Shown piece by piece: positions 45,123 through 52,060 of a stretch of 64,000 nucleotides of DNA. The DNA is from Algibacter_G agarivorans. GTDB taxonomy: Bacteria > Bacteroidota > Bacteroidia > Flavobacteriales > Flavobacteriaceae. Within the stretch, counting starts at the first letter, position 1. Each line of letters begins with the position of its first letter. Made by a program: the position numbers and the translations under genes. Below the pieces are notes generated by a model that had not been told where the DNA came from, did no database searches, and worked only from the letters and a program-made list of their open reading frames with translations. The DNA is taken from positions 117,752-181,751 of the forward strand of contig NZ_BAABJJ010000034.1 of assembly GCF_039543245.1 (NCBI RefSeq). Direction: 5' to 3'.

Positions 45123-45206
45123 TTAAGCCAATAAAAAAATAACAATATCAAATACGGAACTCTTTCTGGGTAGTAGGCACAAAGGGATACTCATGCTGTA
45201 TAGCAT
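45123..45206 (-). CDS. Possible leader peptide upstream of arginine decarboxylase
   Basis: A 27-codon frame (starting MLYSMSIPLCLLPRKSSVFD) ends 52 bp before the decarboxylase ATG. The hairpin CATGCT-ATAC-AGCATG coincides with its first codons, so ribosome access could depend on folding. The peptide is hydrophobic with a central PRKSS, and there is an in-frame stop upstream. It could be a leader ORF sensing arginine or polyamine, or chance. I found no known riboswitch pattern. Confidence 0.3.
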   Translation of the reverse strand: MLYSMSIPLCLLPRKSSVFDIVIFLLA

Positions 45207-45504
45207 GTATTGGAGACACGGAAGTTAGCTTTAAAATTCGGTTGCTTAATCTATAAGCTGCTTTTGAATATGACTTCCTAATTTTCAAAGGCCCGAACAC
45301 AGAAACAGAGTTCAAAATGTTCAGCTAAATAGAATACAAATGAAATACAAAAATTTGAATTACAAACTTTTTTTTTGAAAAATTTTCAAAAATGTATTGT
45401 GCTTGTTTTTGGGTGTTATCACTCCCGACAGTTAGGGACTCACTCTCTTATTTTTGTATTTGTAATACTTAAATTCAGTATTTACAAGTTCAAGGTGATA
45501 AAAA
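45207..45504. other. Intergenic stretch between tadA and the arginine decarboxylase leader
   Basis: AT-rich, non-coding region that must hold the promoter of the polyamine operon on the minus strand and the 3' end of the tadA transcript. I saw no clear TAnnTTTG element, no strong terminator and no repeat shared with the rest of the window. The segment CACTCCCGACAGTTAGGGACTC near 45419 is a weak inverted repeat. Confidence 0.4.
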
Positions 45505-45954
45505 TCAATTCAAATTCCGTTTTTCAACAAAAAATCGTTTCATTAAAGCTGAAGCTTCTTCTTCTAGAACACCACCAGAAATTGTTGTCCTAGGGTGTAA
45601 TTTCGTTTTCAAGTTTATACAGCCACGCTCCATATCCCTAGCGCCATATACAATTTTAGAAATCTGACTCCAATACAAGGCGCCAGCACACATTTGGCAA
45701 GGTTCCAAAGTGACATATAACGTACATTTTTGAAGATATTTGCCACCTAAAAAATTGGTAGCAGCGGTTATGGCTTGCATTTCTGCATGAGCCGTAACAT
45801 CTGTTAAAGTTTCGGTTAAATTATGTCCTCTAGCAATTATTCTATTATCAATAACAATAACTGCACCTACAGGAATCTCACCTTGTTCAAAAGCAGATTC
45901 AGCTTCCTGAAGTGCTTTTTTCATAAAATAAATATCATCAAAAGGTTCTATCAT
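45505..45954 (-). CDS. tadA: tRNA-specific adenosine deaminase
   Basis: A 149-residue zinc deaminase that converts A34 of tRNA-Arg to inosine. Zinc and catalytic motifs: HAEMQAI (His, and Glu as proton shuttle) and PCQMCAGALYWS with two Cys ligands. The N-terminus MIEPFDDIYFMKKALQEAE fits the family, so I start at this ATG rather than 15 codons upstream. The TATTTTTG -7 element ends only 5 bases before the ATG, so the mRNA is probably leaderless. It is divergent from dxs. Confidence 0.92.
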   Translation of the reverse strand: MIEPFDDIYFMKKALQEAESAFEQGEIPVGAVIVIDNRIIARGHNLTETLTDVTAHAEMQAITAATNFLGGKYLQKCTLYVTLEPCQMCAGALYWSQISKIVYGARDMERGCINLKTKLHPRTTISGGVLEEEASALMKRFFVEKRNLN

Positions 45955-45959
45955 GATAG

Positions 45960-45989
45960 CAAAAATACAAATTGATTCTTGTACTTTTG
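45960..45989. promoter_or_regulatory. Divergent back-to-back promoters for tadA and dxs
   Basis: Two exact TAnnTTTG elements sit 14 bp apart in opposite directions. TATTTTTG (45967-45960, minus) serves tadA, and TACTTTTG (45982-45989, plus) serves dxs. Each ends 4-5 bp before the start codon of its gene. With a start site about 5-7 bp after the element, both transcripts would begin at or within a base or two of the start codon. Clear -33 TTTG boxes are not obvious. Confidence 0.6.
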
Positions 45990-45993
45990 CCCT

Positions 45994-47748
45994 GTGCAAA
46001 AAAGTCTTTTAAATACTATTGATTCACCCAAAGAACTCCGTCTTTTAAAGCAAGAGGACTTACAACTACTCGCAAAAGAACTTCGTGACTTCATAATTAA
46101 TATCGTTGCCACAAAAGAAGGGCATTTGGGAGCCAGTTTGGGCGTTGTAGAATTAACTATTGCACTACATTACGTTTTCAACACGCCAAAAGACCAATTA
46201 ATTTGGGATGTTGGACACCAAGCATACGTACATAAAATTTTAACGGGACGACAAGATAATTTTCACACCAACAGGCAACTTGGAGGCATAAGTGGTTTCC
46301 CAAAGCGCGATGAAAGTAACTATGACGCTTTTGGTGTTGGGCATGCCTCCACCTCTATTTCGGCAGCTTTAGGCATGGCAATTGCCTCACAATTAAAAGG
46401 CGAAGACAAACATCATATTGCTGTAATTGGTGATGCTAGTATTGCTGGAGGTATGGCCTTTGAAGGATTGAATCATGCTGGTGTTACCAATGCAAACTTG
46501 TTAGTTATTTTAAATGATAATGCTATTGGAATAGACCCCAGTGTTGGCGCTTTAAAAATGTATTTAACCAACGTAAAAAAAGGCACTCAAAAACAGGACA
46601 ATATTTTTGAAGCTTTAAATTTTGATTATTCAGGTCCCATTGACGGGCATGATATTGATACTATCATCTCAGAATTGAATCGGCTAAAAACCGTAAAAGG
46701 CCCTAAGTTTTTGCACATTATTACTAAAAAGGGAAAAGGTTTAAAGCAAGCTGAAGTAGACCAAGTAAAATATCATGCTCCAGGAAAGTTTGATGCCAAA
46801 ACTGGAGATCTAGCGGCAAAATCTACTGAAGTGCAGCCACCAAAATACCAAGATGTTTTTGGATATACTATTGTAGAATTGGCCAAGCAAAACAAAAACA
46901 TTGTAGGTATTACACCGGCCATGCCTACGGGAAGCTCATTAAAATATATGATGGAAGAAATTCCCGAACGTGCTTTTGATGTGGGCATAGCAGAACAACA
47001 CGCTGTTACACTAGCAGCAGGAATGGCAACCCAAGGATTGATTCCGTTTTGTAATATATATTCAACCTTTTTACAGCGTGCCTACGACCAAATCATTCAT
47101 GATGTAGCCCTTCAAAAATTACCTGTTATTTTTTGTTTAGATCGTGCTGGTCTAGTTGGGGAAGATGGCGCAACACATCATGGTGTTTATGATTTAAGCT
47201 ATTTACGATGCATCCCGAACCTCATCATATTTGCTCCTAGAAACGAGGTGGAGTTACGCAATATCATGTACACAGCTCAATTTGGTTTAGCGTTTCCTAT
47301 TGCTATTCGTTACCCTCGCGGTCGTGGGGTTACCATAGATTGGAAACAACCGTTTTCTAAAATTGAAATTGCTAAAGGTGTTCAGCTTAAAAAAGGTAAA
47401 AATTTGGCGGTTTTAAGTATTGGCAGTATGGCGCTAAATGTTACAGAAGCCATTAAATATTTAAACGTTTCGCATTACGATATGCGTTTTATTAAGCCTT
47501 TAGATGAAAATTTACTTCATACTATTTTTAAAATATACGATATAATTGTTACTGTTGAAGACCATGCTATTAAAGGTGGTTTTGGATCTGCTATTTTAGA
47601 ATTTGCTTCGGAAAATGGTTATAAAAACAATATAAAAACATTGGGGATTCCTGATGCTTTTATAGAACATGGTAGCGTTGATGAACTGCAAGAACTTGTT
47701 GGTTTGGATGTTGGGAATTTGAATACCATTTTTACAGATTTTTTGTAA
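45994..47748 (+). CDS. dxs: 1-deoxy-D-xylulose-5-phosphate synthase
   Basis: A 584-residue thiamine-diphosphate enzyme, first in the non-mevalonate isoprenoid pathway, joining pyruvate and glyceraldehyde-3-phosphate. The N-terminal domain has GHLGASLGVVELTIALHYVF, WDVGHQAY, the ThDP/Mg motif GDASIAGGMAFEGLNHAG with NDN, and GPIDGHD. The transketolase-like domain has EQHAVTLAAGMA and HDVALQKLPVIF. I start at GTG (45994), giving MQKSLLNTIDSPKELR, which aligns with the family. It is slightly shorter than the usual ~620 residues. The GTG lies 4 bases after a -7 element. Confidence 0.92.
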   Translation: MQKSLLNTIDSPKELRLLKQEDLQLLAKELRDFIINIVATKEGHLGASLGVVELTIALHYVFNTPKDQLIWDVGHQAYVHKILTGRQDNFHTNRQLGGISGFPKRDESNYDAFGVGHASTSISAALGMAIASQLKGEDKHHIAVIGDASIAGGMAFEGLNHAGVTNANLLVILNDNAIGIDPSVGALKMYLTNVKKGTQKQDNIFEALNFDYSGPIDGHDIDTIISELNRLKTVKGPKFLHIITKKGKGLKQAEVDQVKYHAPGKFDAKTGDLAAKSTEVQPPKYQDVFGYTIVELAKQNKNIVGITPAMPTGSSLKYMMEEIPERAFDVGIAEQHAVTLAAGMATQGLIPFCNIYSTFLQRAYDQIIHDVALQKLPVIFCLDRAGLVGEDGATHHGVYDLSYLRCIPNLIIFAPRNEVELRNIMYTAQFGLAFPIAIRYPRGRGVTIDWKQPFSKIEIAKGVQLKKGKNLAVLSIGSMALNVTEAIKYLNVSHYDMRFIKPLDENLLHTIFKIYDIIVTVEDHAIKGGFGSAILEFASENGYKNNIKTLGIPDAFIEHGSVDELQELVGLDVGNLNTIFTDFL

Positions 47749-47790
47749 ATACCTTTCCTTGACTTTGTCAGAAAAATTAACTAACTTCGT

Positions 47791-47912
47791 TTAACGCTTG
47801 ATAAAAAATCATTGAAACGATTTTTTATCACGGAAAGCCCACGGCGAGGTATAAGCGAGGACTTGTAGAGTAAAGCCCGACCCTTGTGGTAACGTCCAAA
47901 TAACTTTCCTCA
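47791..47912. repeat. Interspersed repeat with CCCGACCCTTG...GTCC end and terminator-like hairpin
   Basis: Between convergent dxs and the T9SS gene. TGATAAAAAATC and GATTTTTTATCA (47799-47810, 47819-47830) form a perfect 12-bp stem that can stop dxs transcription. It is followed by CGGAAAGCCCACGGCGAGG and then CCCGACCCTTGTGGTAACG-TCCAAATAACTTTCCT. The last part recurs at 49764-49812, and the whole is an inverted relative of the 37147 element. Confidence 0.65.
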
Positions 47913-47923
47913 AGACTATTCTA

Positions 47924-49501
47924 TTATTTAGAAATAATTTTTTTAACGCTAATACCTTTATTAGTAATTAACTTCACAAAGTACATCTGGTTACCAAGGG
48001 CTGTTAGATCTAGTTTTGTTTTAGATTGGGAACCAATTACATAGTTTTTGTTTACAACGCTTTTAATTAATACGCCTTTAAGATCATATAATTGAATAGC
48101 AACATCGGTTTGATAATCAAAAGAATAATCAACGAACACCTCATATTCAAACGGAATGGGATACACTGTAAAGTTAGTATTACTATCCAAAGATTCTACG
48201 TTCAAGGTTGTATTGTCAAAGTTTGCAATGACTATGTTTACATTGGTTATGCTAGAGGTATATGGACCAGAGGGGTCGTTAAACGAATCGAAAAAACGAA
48301 TTGTTAAATCATCGCCTCCCACATATTTTTTGTTTAATACTCCTATCCAATTTAATGTTGTAGCATTGCCATTATCCTGTGATCCAAAAGTTGCCTTACC
48401 AACGTTTTTAAATATTTCACTGCCACCATCGTTTAATCCCATTTCAATAGTACTTGACCAAGCCACATTTCCTGTTCCAACAAAGTCTGCCGATATCTGG
48501 TAGATTAAATAATCTCCCGTAACCCCAGTTGTTGTTAATGGTACGGACACTCCTGTTGTTCCACTTATTAGCGTACCTGCATCAAAACTCGGAAAAGAGT
48601 GAGGATTCGCCTTCGCAATAGTAACCACAACATTGGTTATATTAGAAGTATATGGTCCAGAGGCATCATTAAAGGAATCAAAAAAGCGTATCGTTAAATT
48701 ATCGCCCCCTATATATTTTTTGTTTAAAACTCCTGTCCAGTGGAGCGTTGTAGCATTCCCGCTATCCAATGATCCAGAAGTTGCTTTGCCAACGTCTTTA
48801 AATATTTCACTGCCACCATTGTTTAATTCCATTTCAATAGTGCTTGACCAAGCCACATTTCCTGTTCCAATAAAGTCTGCTGATATTTGGTAGATTAGAT
48901 AATCTCCCATAACCCCAGTTGTAGTTAATGGGATGGACACTCCTGATGTTCCACTTGTAAGCGTACCTGCATCAAAACTCGAAAAAGAGTGAGAGTCTGC
49001 CTTCGAAATAGAAATTACCACATTGGTTATATTAGAGGTATATGGACCAGAGGCATCATTAAAGGAATCAAAAAAGCGTATCGTTAAATTATCGCCCCCT
49101 ATATATTTTTTGTTTAAAACTCCAGTCCAGTACAGCTTTGTAGCATTCCCGCTATCCAATGACCCAGAAGTTGCTTTATCAACGTCTTTAAATATTTCAC
49201 TGCCACCATTGTTTAATTCCATTTCAATAGTGCTTGACCAAGCCATATTTCCTGTTCCAATAAAGTCTGCTGATATTTCATAGATTAAATAATCTCCTGT
49301 AATTCCAGTTGTAGTTAATGGGACGGATACTCCTGTTGTTCCACTTGTAAGTGTACCTGCATCAAAACTTGAAAAAGTATGTGACTGAGCAGTAGCAATA
49401 GTACCGCTTGACAAAATGAAAAGTAATAAAAATATCTCTTTAGAGTAAAAACTAATTTGAGAAAAAATTAAGGTAAATGGTTTGAAAGTAAAAGTGTTCA
49501 T
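47924..49501 (-). CDS. T9SS-exported protein with three 130-residue repeats
   Basis: A 525-residue secreted protein. The signal region covers residues 1-39 (ending TIATAQ). Three consecutive near-identical 130-residue units each run from HSFSSFDAGTLTSG through STIEMELNNGGSEIFKDV to FFDSFNDASGPYTSNITNV. A type IX sorting domain spans residues ~445-525 (FTVYPIPFEYEVFVDYSFD, LYDLKGVLIKSVVN). The units look like a beta-sandwich adhesin or carbohydrate-binding module; no family name can be given. The DNA copies are almost identical, so duplication or gene conversion is recent. Confidence 0.82.
   Translation of the reverse strand: MNTFTFKPFTLIFSQISFYSKEIFLLLFILSSGTIATAQSHTFSSFDAGTLTSGTTGVSVPLTTTGITGDYLIYEISADFIGTGNMAWSSTIEMELNNGGSEIFKDVDKATSGSLDSGNATKLYWTGVLNKKYIGGDNLTIRFFDSFNDASGPYTSNITNVVISISKADSHSFSSFDAGTLTSGTSGVSIPLTTTGVMGDYLIYQISADFIGTGNVAWSSTIEMELNNGGSEIFKDVGKATSGSLDSGNATTLHWTGVLNKKYIGGDNLTIRFFDSFNDASGPYTSNITNVVVTIAKANPHSFPSFDAGTLISGTTGVSVPLTTTGVTGDYLIYQISADFVGTGNVAWSSTIEMGLNDGGSEIFKNVGKATFGSQDNGNATTLNWIGVLNKKYVGGDDLTIRFFDSFNDPSGPYTSSITNVNIVIANFDNTTLNVESLDSNTNFTVYPIPFEYEVFVDYSFDYQTDVAIQLYDLKGVLIKSVVNKNYVIGSQSKTKLDLTALGNQMYFVKLITNKGISVKKIISK
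48215..49384 (-). repeat. Three tandem 390-bp coding repeats
   Basis: The central 1170 bp of the T9SS gene consist of three 390-bp units at exact 390-bp spacing. Long stretches are identical, for example CTTTAAATATTTCACTGCCA at both 48795 and 49185. Units 1 and 2 (5' in the gene) are closer to each other than to unit 3. A multiple of three in length keeps the frame on unequal exchange. Confidence 0.9.
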
Positions 49502-49763
49502 ATAGGCTTAGTGTTTTGGTGGTTGATATTGTGGCTATAAATAGATTTAAAATATGAGAAAACATTAAATTTATGACAATCGCTAATGTACGAATTAATT
49601 TATCTAAATATTGAATTTTCTGTTAAACAAAGAATCCATTAAAGATTTAAGATTGTCTATCACAAATTATATCGCTAAAATTAGTAATGTTTAAATAGGA
49701 AAAACTGTTTTAGGTTATCAATTACTGGTACTCTTTTTAAACAAGTACTCACAAGCTTAAAAT

Positions 49764-49812
49764 CCCGACCCTTGCAGTAACCTGCCGGCAGGCAGGCGTC
49801 CAAATAATTTTC
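49764..49812. repeat. Repeat end interrupted by a GC-rich palindrome
   Basis: CCCGACCCTTGCAGTAA then GTCCAAATAATTTTCCT repeats the end of the 47791-47912 element. Here a 16-bp GC-rich palindromic piece (CCTGCCGGCAGGCAGG) is inserted between GTAA and CGTCC. It abuts the dgt stop codon. Confidence 0.65.
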
Positions 49813-51153
49813 CTAAAAACTAATACCTTTTATCTTCTTGTAATCCAGTATCGCCTTACTATCGGACAGTAAGGACACATAATAACACACGCTTGAAAGA
49901 CGGCTGTATAGGCTAGAATTGTTGGTTTGAATGGTTTTTGGCAATCCTTTTAAAATAAGTTTATCGTAATTTGAACCGCTATTATCAAAACAGTTGTTTA
50001 TAGCACTTGTATAGGTGTTTAATAAAGTATTTATAACGCCATAGCCAGCTATTTCCTTATCTACAACTTCTGTGGATTGATAGATGTTTTCTATACTGAT
50101 TTTAATAATATCGTTTATTTGTGCTTCGTATTTACTTTTATCTAGCAGGGCGCAATCGAAATCGCCACTTAAAATAGCATCTTCATGTTTCATAAAAATA
50201 TCAACAGCTTCATTTATAAGCGAGCCTATAGCCAAAGCACGCAAATACCCTACACGATCCTCTTTCGTTGAAAGCGCATAATAGTTTTCTGGTTTTATGT
50301 TATCTCTAATAATTTTAGACAAGTATTCTAAAGCAAATTCTTCTTGAATGAGCCCTAGGTTAATCCCATCTTCAAAATCGATGATAGTATAACAGATATC
50401 ATCGGCTGCTTCCACCAAAAACGCCAGAGGATGACGCGAAAAACTCAAATCTTTAGTACTTCTTTTTACTAAACCAAGCTCATTAGCGACATCTACAAAG
50501 GCTTCTTTTTCAGACTGAAAAAAACCATACTTTTTATCTGCTATATGTTTGGTTGGTTTTTTTGGCAGGGATTCTTTGGGGTATTTTGTAAATGCTCCAA
50601 GTGTGGCGTAACTTAATCGTAATCCACCTTGGCGTCCTGCTCTGCTTTCGGTTAAAATTTTAAATCCATTGGCATTGCCTTCAAAATCGCATAAATCTTG
50701 ATATTCTTTTTCTGTTAGTTGGCTTTTGAATTGTTTACCATTACCCGTTTTAAAAAACTCGCCAATGGCTTTTTCTCCTGAATGCCCAAATGGTGGGTTT
50801 CCAATATCGTGTGCTAAAGCTGCCGCAGCAACTATTGCTCCAAAATCATTGGCTTGATAACCGTGTACACTTTGTAAATGCGGATGTTTTTCTAATAGTT
50901 TTTGTCCTACTCTTCTACCGAGTGATCGCCCAACAACACTCACCTCTAAACTGTGTGTTAAACGCGTATGCACAAAATCGGTTTGAGATAATGGAATAAC
51001 CTGTGTTTTATCTTGAAGACTTCTGAATTCTGAAGAAAAAATGACACGATCGTAATCTACTTCAAAACCTAAGCGGGTTTCGTCTTGTTCTTTTCTTATA
51101 CGTTTATTAGTATCGCCAAAGCGTTTTAAGGATAGTAGTTGTTCCCAGTTCAT
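49813..51153 (-). CDS. dgt: Deoxyguanosinetriphosphate triphosphohydrolase
   Basis: A 446-residue HD-domain enzyme that splits dGTP to deoxyguanosine and triphosphate. Metal and catalytic residues are in HTRLTHSLEVSVVGRSLG, ALAHDIGNPPFGHSGEKAIG and EAADDICYTIIDFEDG. The start MNWEQLLSLKRFGD and length fit the dGTPase family. It is divergent from the phosphate-locus gene at 51314; the 160-bp spacer holds the Pho-type boxes of that gene. Repeat DNA abuts its 3' end. Confidence 0.92.
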   Translation of the reverse strand: MNWEQLLSLKRFGDTNKRIRKEQDETRLGFEVDYDRVIFSSEFRSLQDKTQVIPLSQTDFVHTRLTHSLEVSVVGRSLGRRVGQKLLEKHPHLQSVHGYQANDFGAIVAAAALAHDIGNPPFGHSGEKAIGEFFKTGNGKQFKSQLTEKEYQDLCDFEGNANGFKILTESRAGRQGGLRLSYATLGAFTKYPKESLPKKPTKHIADKKYGFFQSEKEAFVDVANELGLVKRSTKDLSFSRHPLAFLVEAADDICYTIIDFEDGINLGLIQEEFALEYLSKIIRDNIKPENYYALSTKEDRVGYLRALAIGSLINEAVDIFMKHEDAILSGDFDCALLDKSKYEAQINDIIKISIENIYQSTEVVDKEIAGYGVINTLLNTYTSAINNCFDNSGSNYDKLILKGLPKTIQTNNSSLYSRLSSVCYYVSLLSDSKAILDYKKIKGISF

Positions 51154-51213
51154 GGTGAAAATTTATGTGAAGGCAAGATAACATTTCCTATTAAAAATTA
51201 AATATAAAATCGC

Positions 51214-51291
51214 TTAACATTAAGGTAACATTTTAATCATAGTTGTTTAAACTTTAGGTAACACCAAGATTACTATTAAACGTTTACTTTG
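51214..51291 (+). promoter_or_regulatory. Pho-box promoter of the 127-aa protein gene
   Basis: Direct repeats in an 11-bp register: TTAACAT (51214), GTAACAT (51225), a degenerate unit (51236), TTAAACT (51247) and GTAACAC (51258), each separated by 4 bp. This is the 7-4-7 layout known for PhoB sites. The last unit ends 27 bp before the G of the -7 element TTACTTTG (51284-51291). Recognition by a PhoB homologue is inferred; none is encoded here. Confidence 0.7.
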
Positions 51292-51313
51292 CACTTGAAC
51301 TTAGATTTCAACT

Positions 51314-51697
51314 ATGAAATATATCATACTTACAGCCATTTTTTTTGTATCAGCATTTACTTTTGCTCAGAATAATGGATCCATAAGCGGAAATTTATTA
51401 GATATTGAATTAAATAATGCCCCTTTAATGTTTGCTAAAGTTTCCATTAAAGAAACAGGTGCAGAAGTATTATCTGATGAGCATGGCGCTTTCAAATTTC
51501 AAAATTTAAAAGATGGCACTTATACTTTAACATGTAGTTTTACAGGCTATGAAAACAAAGAAACAGAGGCTAAAGTGATTTCAGGAAAATCAACTCCTAT
51601 TAAATTAGCTTTAACAGCAAGTACACTATCTTTAGATGACCTAATGATGGCTATGGCAAGCGCTGATAAAAAGACAACTTCGGCTTCAGTCAATTAA
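51314..51697 (+). CDS. Stand-alone carboxypeptidase-regulatory-like domain protein
   Basis: A 127-residue exported protein: signal peptide MKYIILTAIFFVSAFTFA, then one carboxypeptidase regulatory-like beta-sandwich (GSISGNLLDIELNNAPLMFA, GAFKFQNLKDGTYTLTCSFTGYENKE) and a short Met/Ala tail. It closely matches the N-terminal domain of the TonB-dependent receptor at 52061 but has no plug or barrel. It has its own Pho-box promoter and terminator, so it is a separate phosphate-controlled gene. It may be a truncated receptor paralogue kept as a periplasmic partner. Confidence 0.8.
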   Translation: MKYIILTAIFFVSAFTFAQNNGSISGNLLDIELNNAPLMFAKVSIKETGAEVLSDEHGAFKFQNLKDGTYTLTCSFTGYENKETEAKVISGKSTPIKLALTASTLSLDDLMMAMASADKKTTSASVN

Positions 51698-51740
51698 AAT
51701 TATCTAGTAAATAACATATAGATTAATTGCTATAATAAAG

Positions 51741-51776
51741 AAAGCAACTTTCTCTCAAAAAGAAAAGTTGCTTTTT
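51741..51776 (+). terminator. Intrinsic terminator after the 127-aa protein gene
   Basis: AAAGCAACTTTCT pairs with AGAAAAGTTGCTTT (one bulged A), followed by six Ts. It separates the small regulatory-domain gene from the receptor, which has its own promoter. Confidence 0.8.
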
Positions 51777-51959
51777 TAATTCAATAACTTTCCTATTCCA
51801 CCACTTCCAATAAGAAGAAAATTGAAGAGTTATCAATGAACTTTTAAACTTTTTAGCTTCAATCAAAAAAGTTTAAATGAGTTCAATACCGCCAAACCAA
51901 AGTATTAGCAATTCAATGTTAATTAAATGTAACCATCTAGCAATAATTACAGCAATATC

Positions 51960-52037
51960 GTAACATTTACCTAACGCTTTTATTACAGTTCTTTAATCCC
52001 CAGGTAACACCTTTTTTACAATACGGTGGTTTCTTTG
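51960..52037 (+). promoter_or_regulatory. Pho-box promoter of the TonB-dependent receptor
   Basis: Five units in an unbroken 11-bp register: GTAACAT (51960), CTAACGC (51971), ATTACAG (51982), TTAATCC (51993) and GTAACAC (52004). The last ends 27 bp before the G of TTTCTTTG (52030-52037), exactly as at the preceding promoter. The start codon is 24 bp further on. Confidence 0.7.
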
Positions 52038-52060
52038 CAACGAGAAATTTAAATATACTA

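Noticed and set aside
45123..45300. A known riboswitch upstream of the arginine decarboxylase
   Set aside because: I could not match the region to the core motifs of SAM, lysine, cobalamin or other common classes. It is kept only as a possible leader ORF.
48156..49283. Three plus-strand open frames of about 86-115 codons repeating every 390 bp
   Set aside because: They are shadows of the three coding repeats of the minus-strand T9SS protein. Their spacing simply reflects the repeat.
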